Source of the DNA: Akkermansiaceae bacterium
GTDB lineage: Bacteria > Verrucomicrobiota > Verrucomicrobiia > Verrucomicrobiales > Akkermansiaceae
Reading direction: 5' to 3'
Assembly: GCA_028293225.1 (NCBI GenBank)
Contig: JAQGPE010000016.1
Coordinates: forward strand, 1 to 6,362
Length of the DNA: 6,362 nucleotides
How positions within the stretch are numbered: position 1 is the stretch's first letter; every line of letters begins with the position of its first letter. The position numbers and the translations under genes were made by a program. This document shows, in pieces, positions 1 to 5,027 of this stretch. The notes beneath the pieces are model-generated. The model ran no database searches. It was not told the DNA's origin and worked only from the letters and a program-made list of their open reading frames with translations.

Positions 1-138
1 GGCGACGATAATGTCGAAGTCATCCATCAGGCGGTTGGCGAGGGCAATGACTTCATCGCCACCCGGCACAGCGAGCGCTCCGCCGGGCAGGAAGTCGTTC
101 TGGAGATCAACGAGGATCAGGGCTTGGTCAGTCTTCAT
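1..138 (-). CDS. pncA: Nicotinamidase PncA, N-terminal 46 residues (cut by left window edge)
   Basis: Translating the minus strand from the ATG at 138-136 gives 46 residues that stay open to the window edge. They begin MKTDQALILVDLQNDF and continue PGGALAVPGGDEVIALANRL. This is the diagnostic N-terminus of bacterial PncA (cysteine hydrolase fold): D11 in VDLQNDF is the catalytic aspartate position, and GGALAVPxGD is the family's next conserved block. The catalytic Lys and Cys lie outside the window. PncA is a cytosolic enzyme that hydrolyses nicotinamide to nicotinate and ammonia, feeding the Preiss-Handler route. Its ATG overlaps the TGA of the upstream ADP-ribosylglycohydrolase gene in an ATGA junction (138-135), so it is probably translationally coupled. 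There is no Shine-Dalgarno sequence in front. Together with pncB in the same operon it recycles nicotinamide released by the NAD-consuming enzymes between them. The identification is firm despite the truncation. Confidence 0.93.
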   Translation of the reverse strand, partial: MKTDQALILVDLQNDFLPGGALAVPGGDEVIALANRLMDDFDIIVA

Positions 139-1079
139 GGAATGGAGGCGTCGTTGAGTCGTTTCGCGTAGTCGAGGATCAGATCGAGCTTGGCCAGCTT
201 CTCCACCCACCGCTCCGGGATGCCACTAAGGCCATAGTAGGCCCCGGCGATCTGTCCGTAGACGGCGCCGGTCGTATCCGCGTCGTCGCCCAGATTCACC
301 GCCATCAGTGCGCCTTCTTCGAAGCTGGAGGAACGGTGAAAGGCCCACAGGGCCGCTTCGAGGGATTGGACGACGTAGCCGGTGCCGGCGATCTCCGGTG
401 GCATTTTATTTTTGAAGGATCCAGCCGCGATTGCGGCGATCTCCGGGTGCAGCTCATTGGTTTCCCACCGTCCTTTGACGGGATGGAAAAGAGGAGAGAG
501 AATTTCATCTCTTGTCGCTCCCTGAAGGAAGCCCGCGATCAGACCTCCCAGGTAGCGGCACGCGTCTAGGCAGGTTGCTGCCTGGTGCGTCGAGCGAGAA
601 CTCAATGCGGCATAGTCGATAGCCTGTTGAGGATCGTGGAAGAAGATCGGAACCGGAGCGAGTCGCATGATCGAGCCGTTGCCTGCGGAGAATGGATCTG
701 TGCTGCCGCTTTCGGGGATGCCCGTTCTTCGATAGAATCGCAGCGCTTCGGCAACCGTATTGCCGATATCGAAGCAGTATCCGTTCGAACTGAGATAGCC
801 CTCCTGGGACCAGCGGACATAGCGGCTCGCCTGATCATTGAGATCAAAGCCTTTGCATTCGATCAGGCTTTCCGCCAGGCAGAGCGCCATCGACGTGTCA
901 TCGGTCCATTGGCCGGGTTTCAACCGAAAGGGGCCGAGCCCGATCATATCGGTCAATGGTTCAAAAGTCCCCGGACTCTTGAACTCGAGCGTGGTTCCGA
1001 GTGCGTCTCCGACGGCCAGGCCGACGAGGGTGCCACTGGCCCAATTCTGACGCTCAGAGCTGCCTTCTGTTAGATTCAT
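135..1079 (-). CDS. ADP-ribosylglycohydrolase family protein (DraG/ARH type)
   Basis: This 314-residue cytosolic protein has the length and motif order of the DraG/ARH/crystallin J1 family, which uses a binuclear metal centre to cleave ADP-ribose from proteins, nucleic acids or small molecules such as ADP-ribose derivatives. Visible motifs are GLAVGDALG (residues 20-28), WTDDTSM (58-64, metal-binding T59-D60-D61), GNGSIMR (133-139) and NLGDDADTTGA (262-272, metal-binding D266/D268/T269 region). All expected metal ligands appear intact, so it should be active. The start at 1079 is supported by the family alignment, by an AGGAG six bases upstream, and by an ATGA overlap with the stop of the preceding ART-like gene. 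Its stop in turn overlaps the start of pncA. The substrate cannot be read from sequence. The neighbouring ART-like protein and KptA suggest it removes an ADP-ribosyl group made within this operon (inference). Confidence 0.93.
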   Translation of the reverse strand: MNLTEGSSERQNWASGTLVGLAVGDALGTTLEFKSPGTFEPLTDMIGLGPFRLKPGQWTDDTSMALCLAESLIECKGFDLNDQASRYVRWSQEGYLSSNGYCFDIGNTVAEALRFYRRTGIPESGSTDPFSAGNGSIMRLAPVPIFFHDPQQAIDYAALSSRSTHQAATCLDACRYLGGLIAGFLQGATRDEILSPLFHPVKGRWETNELHPEIAAIAAGSFKNKMPPEIAGTGYVVQSLEAALWAFHRSSSFEEGALMAVNLGDDADTTGAVYGQIAGAYYGLSGIPERWVEKLAKLDLILDYAKRLNDASIP

Positions 1080-1414
1080 GGGAAACTCCTGATGACTTCG
1101 ATAGGTCCAACAATGGGGCGATTGAATTCCTCCAGTTCTTCAGCCGGAATCCAGTGTTCGGTGTGCTCGCGCCCGCCAACCGTCTCCACGGCGAAGCGTG
1201 CAAGGTATTCGGCATCGACCTCAAGGCGGGTGACATAGTCTGAGCCGGAAGCTTTGACATTCCAGTCGCGGGCGATCTGCACCGCATAACCTTCGTTGGT
1301 CACCGGATAGAAAATCGGCTGTTCGGGAAGCCGTGGTGGAAAGGCTTTCCAGCCGCTTTCTTCGATCCGCTTCAATTCATTTGGCCCCACGGGCCGGTAG
1401 AGGGTGGTGGTCAT
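1076..1414 (-). CDS. Small ADP-ribosyltransferase-like protein, 112 aa ('ADP-ribosylation/crystallin J1' group)
   Basis: This protein starts MTTTLYRPVGPNEL and contains FPPRLPEQPIFYPVTNEGYA, DWN (50-52), VETVGGREH (76-84) and WIPAEELEEF (88-97). I recognise it as one of the small proteins that databases label 'ADP-ribosylation/crystallin J1', whose activity is, to my knowledge, not established. The layout resembles a minimal ART fold: an N-terminal LYR strand (R7), a helix ending in G21, a central FYPV strand (35-38) followed by a helix (A44-W51), and a late acidic WIPAEEL segment with E92/E93 where ARTs carry their catalytic Glu. KptA next door shows a similar early pattern (LYHGT, helix, HVHLS). 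The ART assignment is inference from pattern, not proof. There is no signal peptide or membrane segment. The start overlaps the small ORF's stop and the stop overlaps the hydrolase start (ATGA at both ends), which ties it to an ADP-ribose-removing partner. Confidence 0.75.
   Translation of the reverse strand: MTTTLYRPVGPNELKRIEESGWKAFPPRLPEQPIFYPVTNEGYAVQIARDWNVKASGSDYVTRLEVDAEYLARFAVETVGGREHTEHWIPAEELEEFNRPIVGPIEVIRSFP
1086..1090 (-). promoter_or_regulatory. Shine-Dalgarno sequence of the ADP-ribosylglycohydrolase gene
   Basis: The minus strand reads AGGAG followed by TTTCCC and then the ATG at 1079-1077, a six-base spacer. It lies inside the end of the ART-like coding sequence. Among the starts I examined, it is the only clear Shine-Dalgarno motif. 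It suggests the hydrolase may be translated partly independently of coupling, and perhaps more strongly than its upstream neighbour. Confidence 0.6.
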
Positions 1415-1518
1415 GAATCAGTAAGGTGGAAAGGTTCGCCGGACCACACGGCCCAGGATGAATCTTGACTCGAGCGAAGCCATTGCGGCTCCTGTTCGAG
1501 GTAGGGTTTCAGCTTCAC
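1411..1518 (-). CDS. Possible 35-residue small protein between kptA and the ART-like gene
   Basis: This short reading frame exactly fills the gap between kptA and the ART-like gene. A GTG at 1518-1516 overlaps the kptA stop (GTGA, 1518-1515). The frame runs 35 codons without a stop, and its TGA at 1413-1411 overlaps the ATG of the next gene (ATGA). The peptide begins (M)KLKPYLEQEPQWLR, continues SSQDSSWAVWSGEP, and ends FHLTDS. It is soluble, with three Trp (W13, W22, W25), no Cys, no signal peptide and no hydrophobic span. About 60% of third positions are G/C, as expected for coding sequence here. I recognise no family. It could be a genuine accessory peptide, a translational bridge carrying ribosomes from kptA to the ART-like start, or the remnant of a larger gene. 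The two 4-nt junctions match the other junctions of the operon and are the main reason for calling it. No Shine-Dalgarno motif is visible. Confidence 0.5.
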   Translation of the reverse strand: MKLKPYLEQEPQWLRSSQDSSWAVWSGEPFHLTDS

Positions 1519-2051
1519 GAGAAGTCGATGTAGGAAGGAGGGACGGCGTCGCAGAGCCACACACCGTTCTCCGAGCGGAAGAAGCGGAGGCCTGCTTCCG
1601 CCATTTCTCCGGAGCGGATCCGCAGGATCACCGGCGCTCCACGCCGTTCGCCGACCTTGGTGGCGGTGGTAAGATCCGTGCTGAGGTGGACGTGGTGGCG
1701 CTTGCCCTTTTGCAGTCCGTCCTTTCCGATGTCAGCGAGGAATTTAGCGACGGTGCCGTGGTAGAGATACGCGGGTGGGGTGACCGGCACGAGATCGAGA
1801 TCCACCTCGACGCTGTGACCCTGGTTTGCCCGGATCCGGGTACCGTCTTCACTGAGAGCAAAGCGTTGCTTGTCGCAGGTGCGGACGACTTCCAGCAAGG
1901 TCTGCTGGCTGATTTTCGGAAACTTTCCGCTCATGGCTTTGAGCAGGGTCTCACCATCCACCCAGCCGTGGGGATCGAGGGTGATGCCGATTTTACCGGG
2001 GTCATGCCGGAGTACGAGACTGAGAAATTTACTGATTCTTTTGAGTTCCAT
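1515..2051 (-). CDS. kptA: RNA 2'-phosphotransferase (Tpt1/KptA family)
   Basis: This 178-residue protein has the normal length for bacterial KptA. The family transfers an internal RNA 2'-phosphate to NAD+, giving ADP-ribose 1'',2''-cyclic phosphate and nicotinamide; some members instead ADP-ribosylate nucleic-acid 5'-phosphates. The N-terminal RNA-binding lobe carries SKFLSLVLRHDP with R15-H16, and R72-I-RANQGHS (to S80). The C-terminal ART-like lobe carries LYHGT (96-100), GKRHHVHLS (116-124), the ERRGAPVIL segment around R137, and NGVWLCDAVPPSYI (162-175). The Arg/His residues of the catalytic tetrad appear present. The start is fixed by the family alignment (MELKRISKFLS), which makes the 23-nt overlap with pncB real. 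Its stop overlaps the small ORF's GTG. Bacteria generally lack the eukaryotic tRNA-splicing step that makes 2'-phosphates, so its physiological substrate is unknown. Placement next to nicotinamide salvage fits its by-product. Confidence 0.95.
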   Translation of the reverse strand: MELKRISKFLSLVLRHDPGKIGITLDPHGWVDGETLLKAMSGKFPKISQQTLLEVVRTCDKQRFALSEDGTRIRANQGHSVEVDLDLVPVTPPAYLYHGTVAKFLADIGKDGLQKGKRHHVHLSTDLTTATKVGERRGAPVILRIRSGEMAEAGLRFFRSENGVWLCDAVPPSYIDFS

Positions 2052-3492
2052 GGGAAGGGATTCGATACTTGGCGAGCAACCGCTCGCGGGTTTGAAAGAG
2101 CCCCTCTTCCAGACCCGCCGGGTAGGAGTGGGGGTTCTTGAGGCGCCGGATTCCCGCGTGGAGATGGCTCAGGGTATCCTGGCATTTCTCCCGCGCGGCT
2201 TCGGGCGATTGAGGGGGGCCGAGGCGCTGGCCGCCTTTCATGACGGGTTCCAGAACGTCGGTGAATTCGCCGCCGGCCGGAATGGCCTTGCGGCGGATCG
2301 GGTCGGCGGGGTCGATGATGGTGGTGCCGTCGCCGATGCCGGCGTCGAGATCGTAGATGGCGTCGCCGATGTAGAGGCCGTCCTGAAGGTAGCGCCGCAC
2401 CTGCAGGCGGCCGGGGATCGAACTCTTGGCGGTCTGTTCGCTGAGCTTGATCCGCGGCGTCCACGTGCCGTCCCCGGCACGCAGGGCAGCCAGCTTGTAG
2501 ACCCCGCCGAGTGCGGGCTGGTCCTGCGCCGTGACGAGGTTGGTGCCGACGCCCCAGACATCGATCTTGGCGTCCTGGTAGCGGAGGCTTTCGATCAGGT
2601 GCTCATCGAGATCGTTGCTCGCGACGATTTTCACGCCGGGGAAGCCCGCCGCATCGAGCTTTTTTCGCGCCTGCTGGCTGAGCCAGGCGAGGTCGCCGGA
2701 GTCGAGCCGGATGCCCGCCAGCGCGTGCCCGTTTTCGCGCAGCCTGCGCGCGGTGGCGATCGCCTTGTCCACACCGGCCAGCGTGTCGTAGGTATCGACC
2801 AGCAGCGTGGCGTTGTCCGGCATGGCGTCCGAGTAGAGGTCGAAGGCTTCCTGCTCGTCCTCGAAGGACATCACCCACGAGTGGGCGTGGGTTCCCCGGA
2901 TCGGGATGCCGTAGATCTGCCCGGCGAGGACATTGGAGGTTCCGGCCACGCCGCCGATCCAGGCGGCTCTCGATGCCGCCAGTCCGCCATCCGGTCCCTG
3001 AGCCCGGCGGTAGCCGAACTCGATGACCGGTGCTCCCGCCGCCGCTTCGCAGGTCCGGGCGGCCTTGGTCGCGATCAGCGTCTGGAAATTCACGATGTTC
3101 AGCAGCGCGGTCTCCACCAGCTGCGCGTGAAGGATCGGCCCCTGAATGCGCAGCAACGGCTCATGTCCGAAAACCGCGGATCCTTCCGGTACGGCATCGA
3201 CATCCAGCGCCAGCTTCAGATTGCCCAGGTAGCTGAGGAAATCCTCGCGAAAGAGCGGACCGCCGTTGCCGGTCCGCAGCGTCGCCAGGTAGTCCAGTTC
3301 CGCCGTGGCGAAGCGGAAGTCCTCCAGCCACTGGAGCACCGGTTCCAGTCCCGCGGCGATGGCGTATCCGCCGTGAAAGGGGAGTTTGCGGAAGAAAAGG
3401 TGGAAGACGCTTTCCTGGTCCGCCTTGCCCGCCTGCCAGTAAGCGGCGGCCATCGTGAGCTGATACAGATCGGTTTGGAGAGGGGAGTTCAT
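2029..3492 (-). CDS. pncB: Nicotinate phosphoribosyltransferase PncB
   Basis: This 487-residue cytosolic enzyme joins nicotinate to PRPP to give nicotinate mononucleotide, with ATP hydrolysis, the committed Preiss-Handler step. Family blocks appear in order: TDLYQLTMAAAYW (7-19), FRKLPFHGGYAIAAGLE (34-50), LLNIVNFQTLIATKAAR (130-146), EFGYRRAQGPDGG (158-170), GTSNVLAG (184-191), GTHAHSWVM (200-208, with H204 at the position of the phosphorylated histidine), VDTYDTL (232-238), GIRLDSGDL (260-268), KIVASNDLDE (288-297) and VWGVGTNLVTA (312-322). The length and the GYRRAQGPDGG block fit the ~440-490 residue group rather than the shorter E. coli type. It follows nrtR after 12 bases (CCTCACACCACC, no Shine-Dalgarno) and its last 23 bases overlap kptA. 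Its product pathway links directly to pncA at the other end of the operon. Confidence 0.96.
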   Translation of the reverse strand: MNSPLQTDLYQLTMAAAYWQAGKADQESVFHLFFRKLPFHGGYAIAAGLEPVLQWLEDFRFATAELDYLATLRTGNGGPLFREDFLSYLGNLKLALDVDAVPEGSAVFGHEPLLRIQGPILHAQLVETALLNIVNFQTLIATKAARTCEAAAGAPVIEFGYRRAQGPDGGLAASRAAWIGGVAGTSNVLAGQIYGIPIRGTHAHSWVMSFEDEQEAFDLYSDAMPDNATLLVDTYDTLAGVDKAIATARRLRENGHALAGIRLDSGDLAWLSQQARKKLDAAGFPGVKIVASNDLDEHLIESLRYQDAKIDVWGVGTNLVTAQDQPALGGVYKLAALRAGDGTWTPRIKLSEQTAKSSIPGRLQVRRYLQDGLYIGDAIYDLDAGIGDGTTIIDPADPIRRKAIPAGGEFTDVLEPVMKGGQRLGPPQSPEAAREKCQDTLSHLHAGIRRLKNPHSYPAGLEEGLFQTRERLLAKYRIPSHGTQKNQ

Positions 3493-3504
3493 GGTGGTGT
3501 GAGG

Positions 3505-4191
3505 TCAGATTTCGAAATGGAAGCCGCCTTCCGTCAGGGCGTCGTAGCGCGGGCGGTCGAAGCGATGCAGGCGGGCGGGGCGATGCGACCCGGCGGTGAA
3601 TTCTTCGAGAGGAGCGATGAAGTCGAGGGCGAGCAGTTTCTTGCGGAAGTTCCTCTTATCCAGCGAGCGACCCAGCACCGCCTCATAGAGCGCCTGGAGC
3701 TGGCCGAGGGTGAATTTCTCGGGCAGGAGTTCGAAACCGATCGGCTGCCAGCGCACCTTGCCGTGCAACCGGGCCTGGGCGGCCCGCAGGATCTCATCGT
3801 GGTCGAAGGCCAGTTCAGGAAGCTTCCCGACCGGAAACCAGGCGGCTTCGCTGGCATCTGTGTCACTCTTGGCAGGGTGCTGGTCGGGCCGGACCAGAGC
3901 GAAGTAGGCGACGCTCACCACCCGGCCCCGGGGATCGCGACCCGGAGCGCCGAAGGTCTGGAGCTGCTCCAGGAAGACCTCCCGCAGGCTGGTTTCTTCC
4001 TGCAACTCGCGGCGGGCGGCCGTCTCCAGGTCCTCATCCATCAGCACGAACCCCCCCGGCAGCGCCCAGCAGCCCAGGAAAGGGACCAGACCGCGGCGGA
4101 TCAGCAGAACCTGCAGACCATTGCCATCGAAGCCAAAGACCACGCAGTCCACGGTGAGCGAGGGTCTAGGATATTCGTAGGTGAAACTCAT
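3505..4191 (-). CDS. nrtR: NrtR-family NAD-metabolism regulator (Nudix domain + winged helix)
   Basis: This 228-residue protein has an N-terminal Nudix domain (about 1-140) and a C-terminal winged-helix domain (about 148-228). Family hallmarks are [18 protein letters not shown] (5-22), WALPGGFV (42-49), a Nudix box at 47-69, and the DNA-binding part with [17 protein letters not shown] (155-171), [11 protein letters not shown] (177-187) and RPARLHRF (204-211). NrtR proteins typically repress NAD-biosynthesis genes and respond to ADP-ribose. The Nudix box keeps its Glu residues (E53, E62, E65, E66) but has S68 where the consensus has Gly, so catalysis is uncertain. I chose the ATG at 4191 over an upstream in-frame TTG (4236) because homologues begin just before YxYPRP, and because the TTG version would read through the candidate promoter and palindrome. 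The gene heads the NAD operon, with pncB 12 bases downstream, which fits autoregulation. Confidence 0.9.
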   Translation of the reverse strand: MSFTYEYPRPSLTVDCVVFGFDGNGLQVLLIRRGLVPFLGCWALPGGFVLMDEDLETAARRELQEETSLREVFLEQLQTFGAPGRDPRGRVVSVAYFALVRPDQHPAKSDTDASEAAWFPVGKLPELAFDHDEILRAAQARLHGKVRWQPIGFELLPEKFTLGQLQALYEAVLGRSLDKRNFRKKLLALDFIAPLEEFTAGSHRPARLHRFDRPRYDALTEGGFHFEI

Positions 4192-4208
4192 GGTGACACA
4201 GGGATATA

Positions 4209-4236
4209 AGTGTAAAAAATACACGAACACCAGCAA
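4209..4236 (-). promoter_or_regulatory. Possible promoter of the nrtR-pncB-kptA operon
   Basis: On the minus strand TTGCTG (4236-4231, four of six matches to the -35 consensus) is followed after 16 bases by TACACT (4214-4209, four of six to the -10 consensus). The palindrome at 4210-4224 covers the -10 and part of the spacer, a standard arrangement for repression by steric block. It would place transcription initiation close to the nrtR ATG, giving a very short leader, consistent with the absence of a Shine-Dalgarno sequence. The match is modest and could be chance. Confidence 0.3.
4210..4224. promoter_or_regulatory. 15-bp palindrome upstream of nrtR, candidate NrtR operator
   Basis: GTGTAAAAAATACAC has perfect 5-bp arms, GTGTA and TACAC, around a five-base A-tract (plus-strand reading). 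It begins 18 bases upstream of the nrtR ATG and is centred in the divergent region between nrtR and the RDD gene. A single compact palindrome in front of an autoregulated NAD operon is the expected place for the NrtR operator. I could not compare it with a lineage-specific NrtR motif, so regulator identity is inferred from position only. Confidence 0.45.
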
Positions 4237-4322
4237 AATCTTGGAGGGACCCTAATGACAGATTTCCCTCCCCTGATAGGACTCGACCAGCCGGAGAGAT
4301 CTGCTAGGTTCTAAGACAAGCC

Positions 4323-4970
4323 ATGGATAACGAGCCTCAACCTCCACCGAGTCCGACTCCTCCACCTCCGGATCTCTCGAGCACGCCACCGCCCTCTCCC
4401 GGTCCGCCACCGCCAAGCCTGACTCCACCGCCTCCAGCACCTCCGCCACCGCCGGGTCTGATGAGCAGCGTCGAACCTCCGCCAAAGCCGAAGGTGACGG
4501 TGAAGAAGGATGTGGAAGAAGAGGAAGGGGCCTTGCCACCGGCGGGAAGTGAAGCGCCTTTCAATCCGCGCGTGGTGGCGGCAATCATCGACGCCTGCGT
4601 TGCTGCAGGGGTCTACATCCTCTTCGTCATCATCCGGGTTCCGTTTCTCGGAATGATCGCGAACCTTGGTTACTGGCTGGTTCGTGATGCATTGCCTTTC
4701 CTGAACGGGCAGAGTGTCGGCAAGAAGGCGATGAAGCTGCGTGCGGTTACCGTGGAGGGCAAATCGCTCTCGGGAGACTGGAAAACCAGTGCGATTCGGA
4801 ACCTCTCGCTGGTGATCCCATTCCTCGGTCTGGTCGATCTCTTCCTTCTCTGGCAGAAGAACGAGAAAGGTGGTAAACTCCGCCGTCTCGGTGACGACTG
4901 GGCCAAGACCAAGGTTATCGTGGCTGCCGAGGAGCCTGAGCCGGTCACACCAGCTCCTCCTCAGAGCTGA
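4323..4970 (+). CDS. RDD-family membrane protein with proline-rich N-terminal tail
   Basis: This 215-residue protein has two parts. Residues 1-79 are a disordered tail: 30 of the first 56 residues are Pro, in PPPP/PPPPP runs broken by Ser and Thr, followed by a charged KVTVKKDVEEEEG stretch (57-69). Residues 80-205 are an RDD domain: FNPRVVAAIIDACV (80-93, with R83 and D90), hydrophobic segments at about 84-104, 106-121 and 160-181, the signature LPFLNGQSVGKKAMKLRAV (124-142), and GDDWAKTKVIV near the C-terminus. RDD proteins are inner-membrane proteins of mostly unknown role; some have been linked to ion transport. The tail, with no signal peptide before it, is predicted to be cytosolic. A second short Pro-rich tail (PEPVTPAPPQ) ends the protein. 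No convincing promoter or Shine-Dalgarno sequence precedes the ATG. The gene stands alone, divergent from the NAD operon and followed by its own terminator. Confidence 0.85.
   Translation: MDNEPQPPPSPTPPPPDLSSTPPPSPGPPPPSLTPPPPAPPPPPGLMSSVEPPPKPKVTVKKDVEEEEGALPPAGSEAPFNPRVVAAIIDACVAAGVYILFVIIRVPFLGMIANLGYWLVRDALPFLNGQSVGKKAMKLRAVTVEGKSLSGDWKTSAIRNLSLVIPFLGLVDLFLLWQKNEKGGKLRRLGDDWAKTKVIVAAEEPEPVTPAPPQS
4335..4488 (+). repeat. Low-complexity CCTCCACC-type repeat encoding the polyproline tail
   Basis: This stretch of irregular CCX triplets (CCTCCACCG, CCACCGCC and similar) encodes the Pro-rich tail of the RDD protein. Codons vary among CCT, CCA, CCG and CCC, so it is not a pure microsatellite, but it is a plausible site of in-frame length variation. 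On the opposite strand it produces an artificial Gly-rich reading frame. Confidence 0.6.
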
Positions 4971-4982
4971 CCAAATCTCTCC

Positions 4983-5020
4983 AAGCTCCGGTATGCCTCA
5001 TTAGGCTGCCGGAGCTTTTT
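4983..5020 (+). terminator. Intrinsic terminator of the RDD gene
   Basis: A perfect 9-bp stem AAGCTCCGG (4983-4991) pairs with CCGGAGCTT (5009-5017) and runs into five T residues (5016-5020). Inside the 17-base loop a second perfect stem GCCT (4995-4998) / AGGC (5003-5006) closes a CATT loop, making a stacked hairpin. It lies 13 bases after the RDD stop. Read from the opposite strand the hairpin is followed by GGAGAG rather than a U-tract, so it should be a poor terminator for mutM transcripts. Confidence 0.9.
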
Positions 5021-5027
5021 AATGCCC

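Noticed and set aside
135..1414. Calling the ART-like/hydrolase pair a toxin-antitoxin module
   Set aside because: Nothing in the sequence shows toxicity, and the hydrolase sits in a metabolic operon. It is kept only as a hypothesis to test, not as a feature call.
1463..1495. Small hairpin AGCC-ATTGC-GGCT as a terminator between kptA and the ART-like gene
   Set aside because: The stem is only four base pairs, it has no T-run on the transcribed strand, and it falls inside the small ORF.
1458..2141. Plus-strand open frame (227 codons) antisense to kptA
   Set aside because: It is a shadow of kptA, whose motifs are unambiguous, and shows no recognisable domain of its own.
1870..4209. Long plus-strand open frame (779 codons) antisense to pncB and nrtR
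   Set aside because: It lies opposite two genes with clear family motifs. Its composition (Arg, Gly, Val, Ala and Glu rich, no recognisable domain) is typical of the antisense frame of high-GC coding sequence.
4192..4236. TTG at 4236 as the start of nrtR, adding 15 residues
   Set aside because: The extra peptide is not part of the family. The region holds the palindrome and the best promoter match, and the ATG at 4191 aligns with where homologues begin.
4337..4588. Minus-strand Gly-rich open frame opposite the RDD gene
   Set aside because: It is the reverse complement of the polyproline codons, which read as glycine. The RDD domain on the plus strand is clear.
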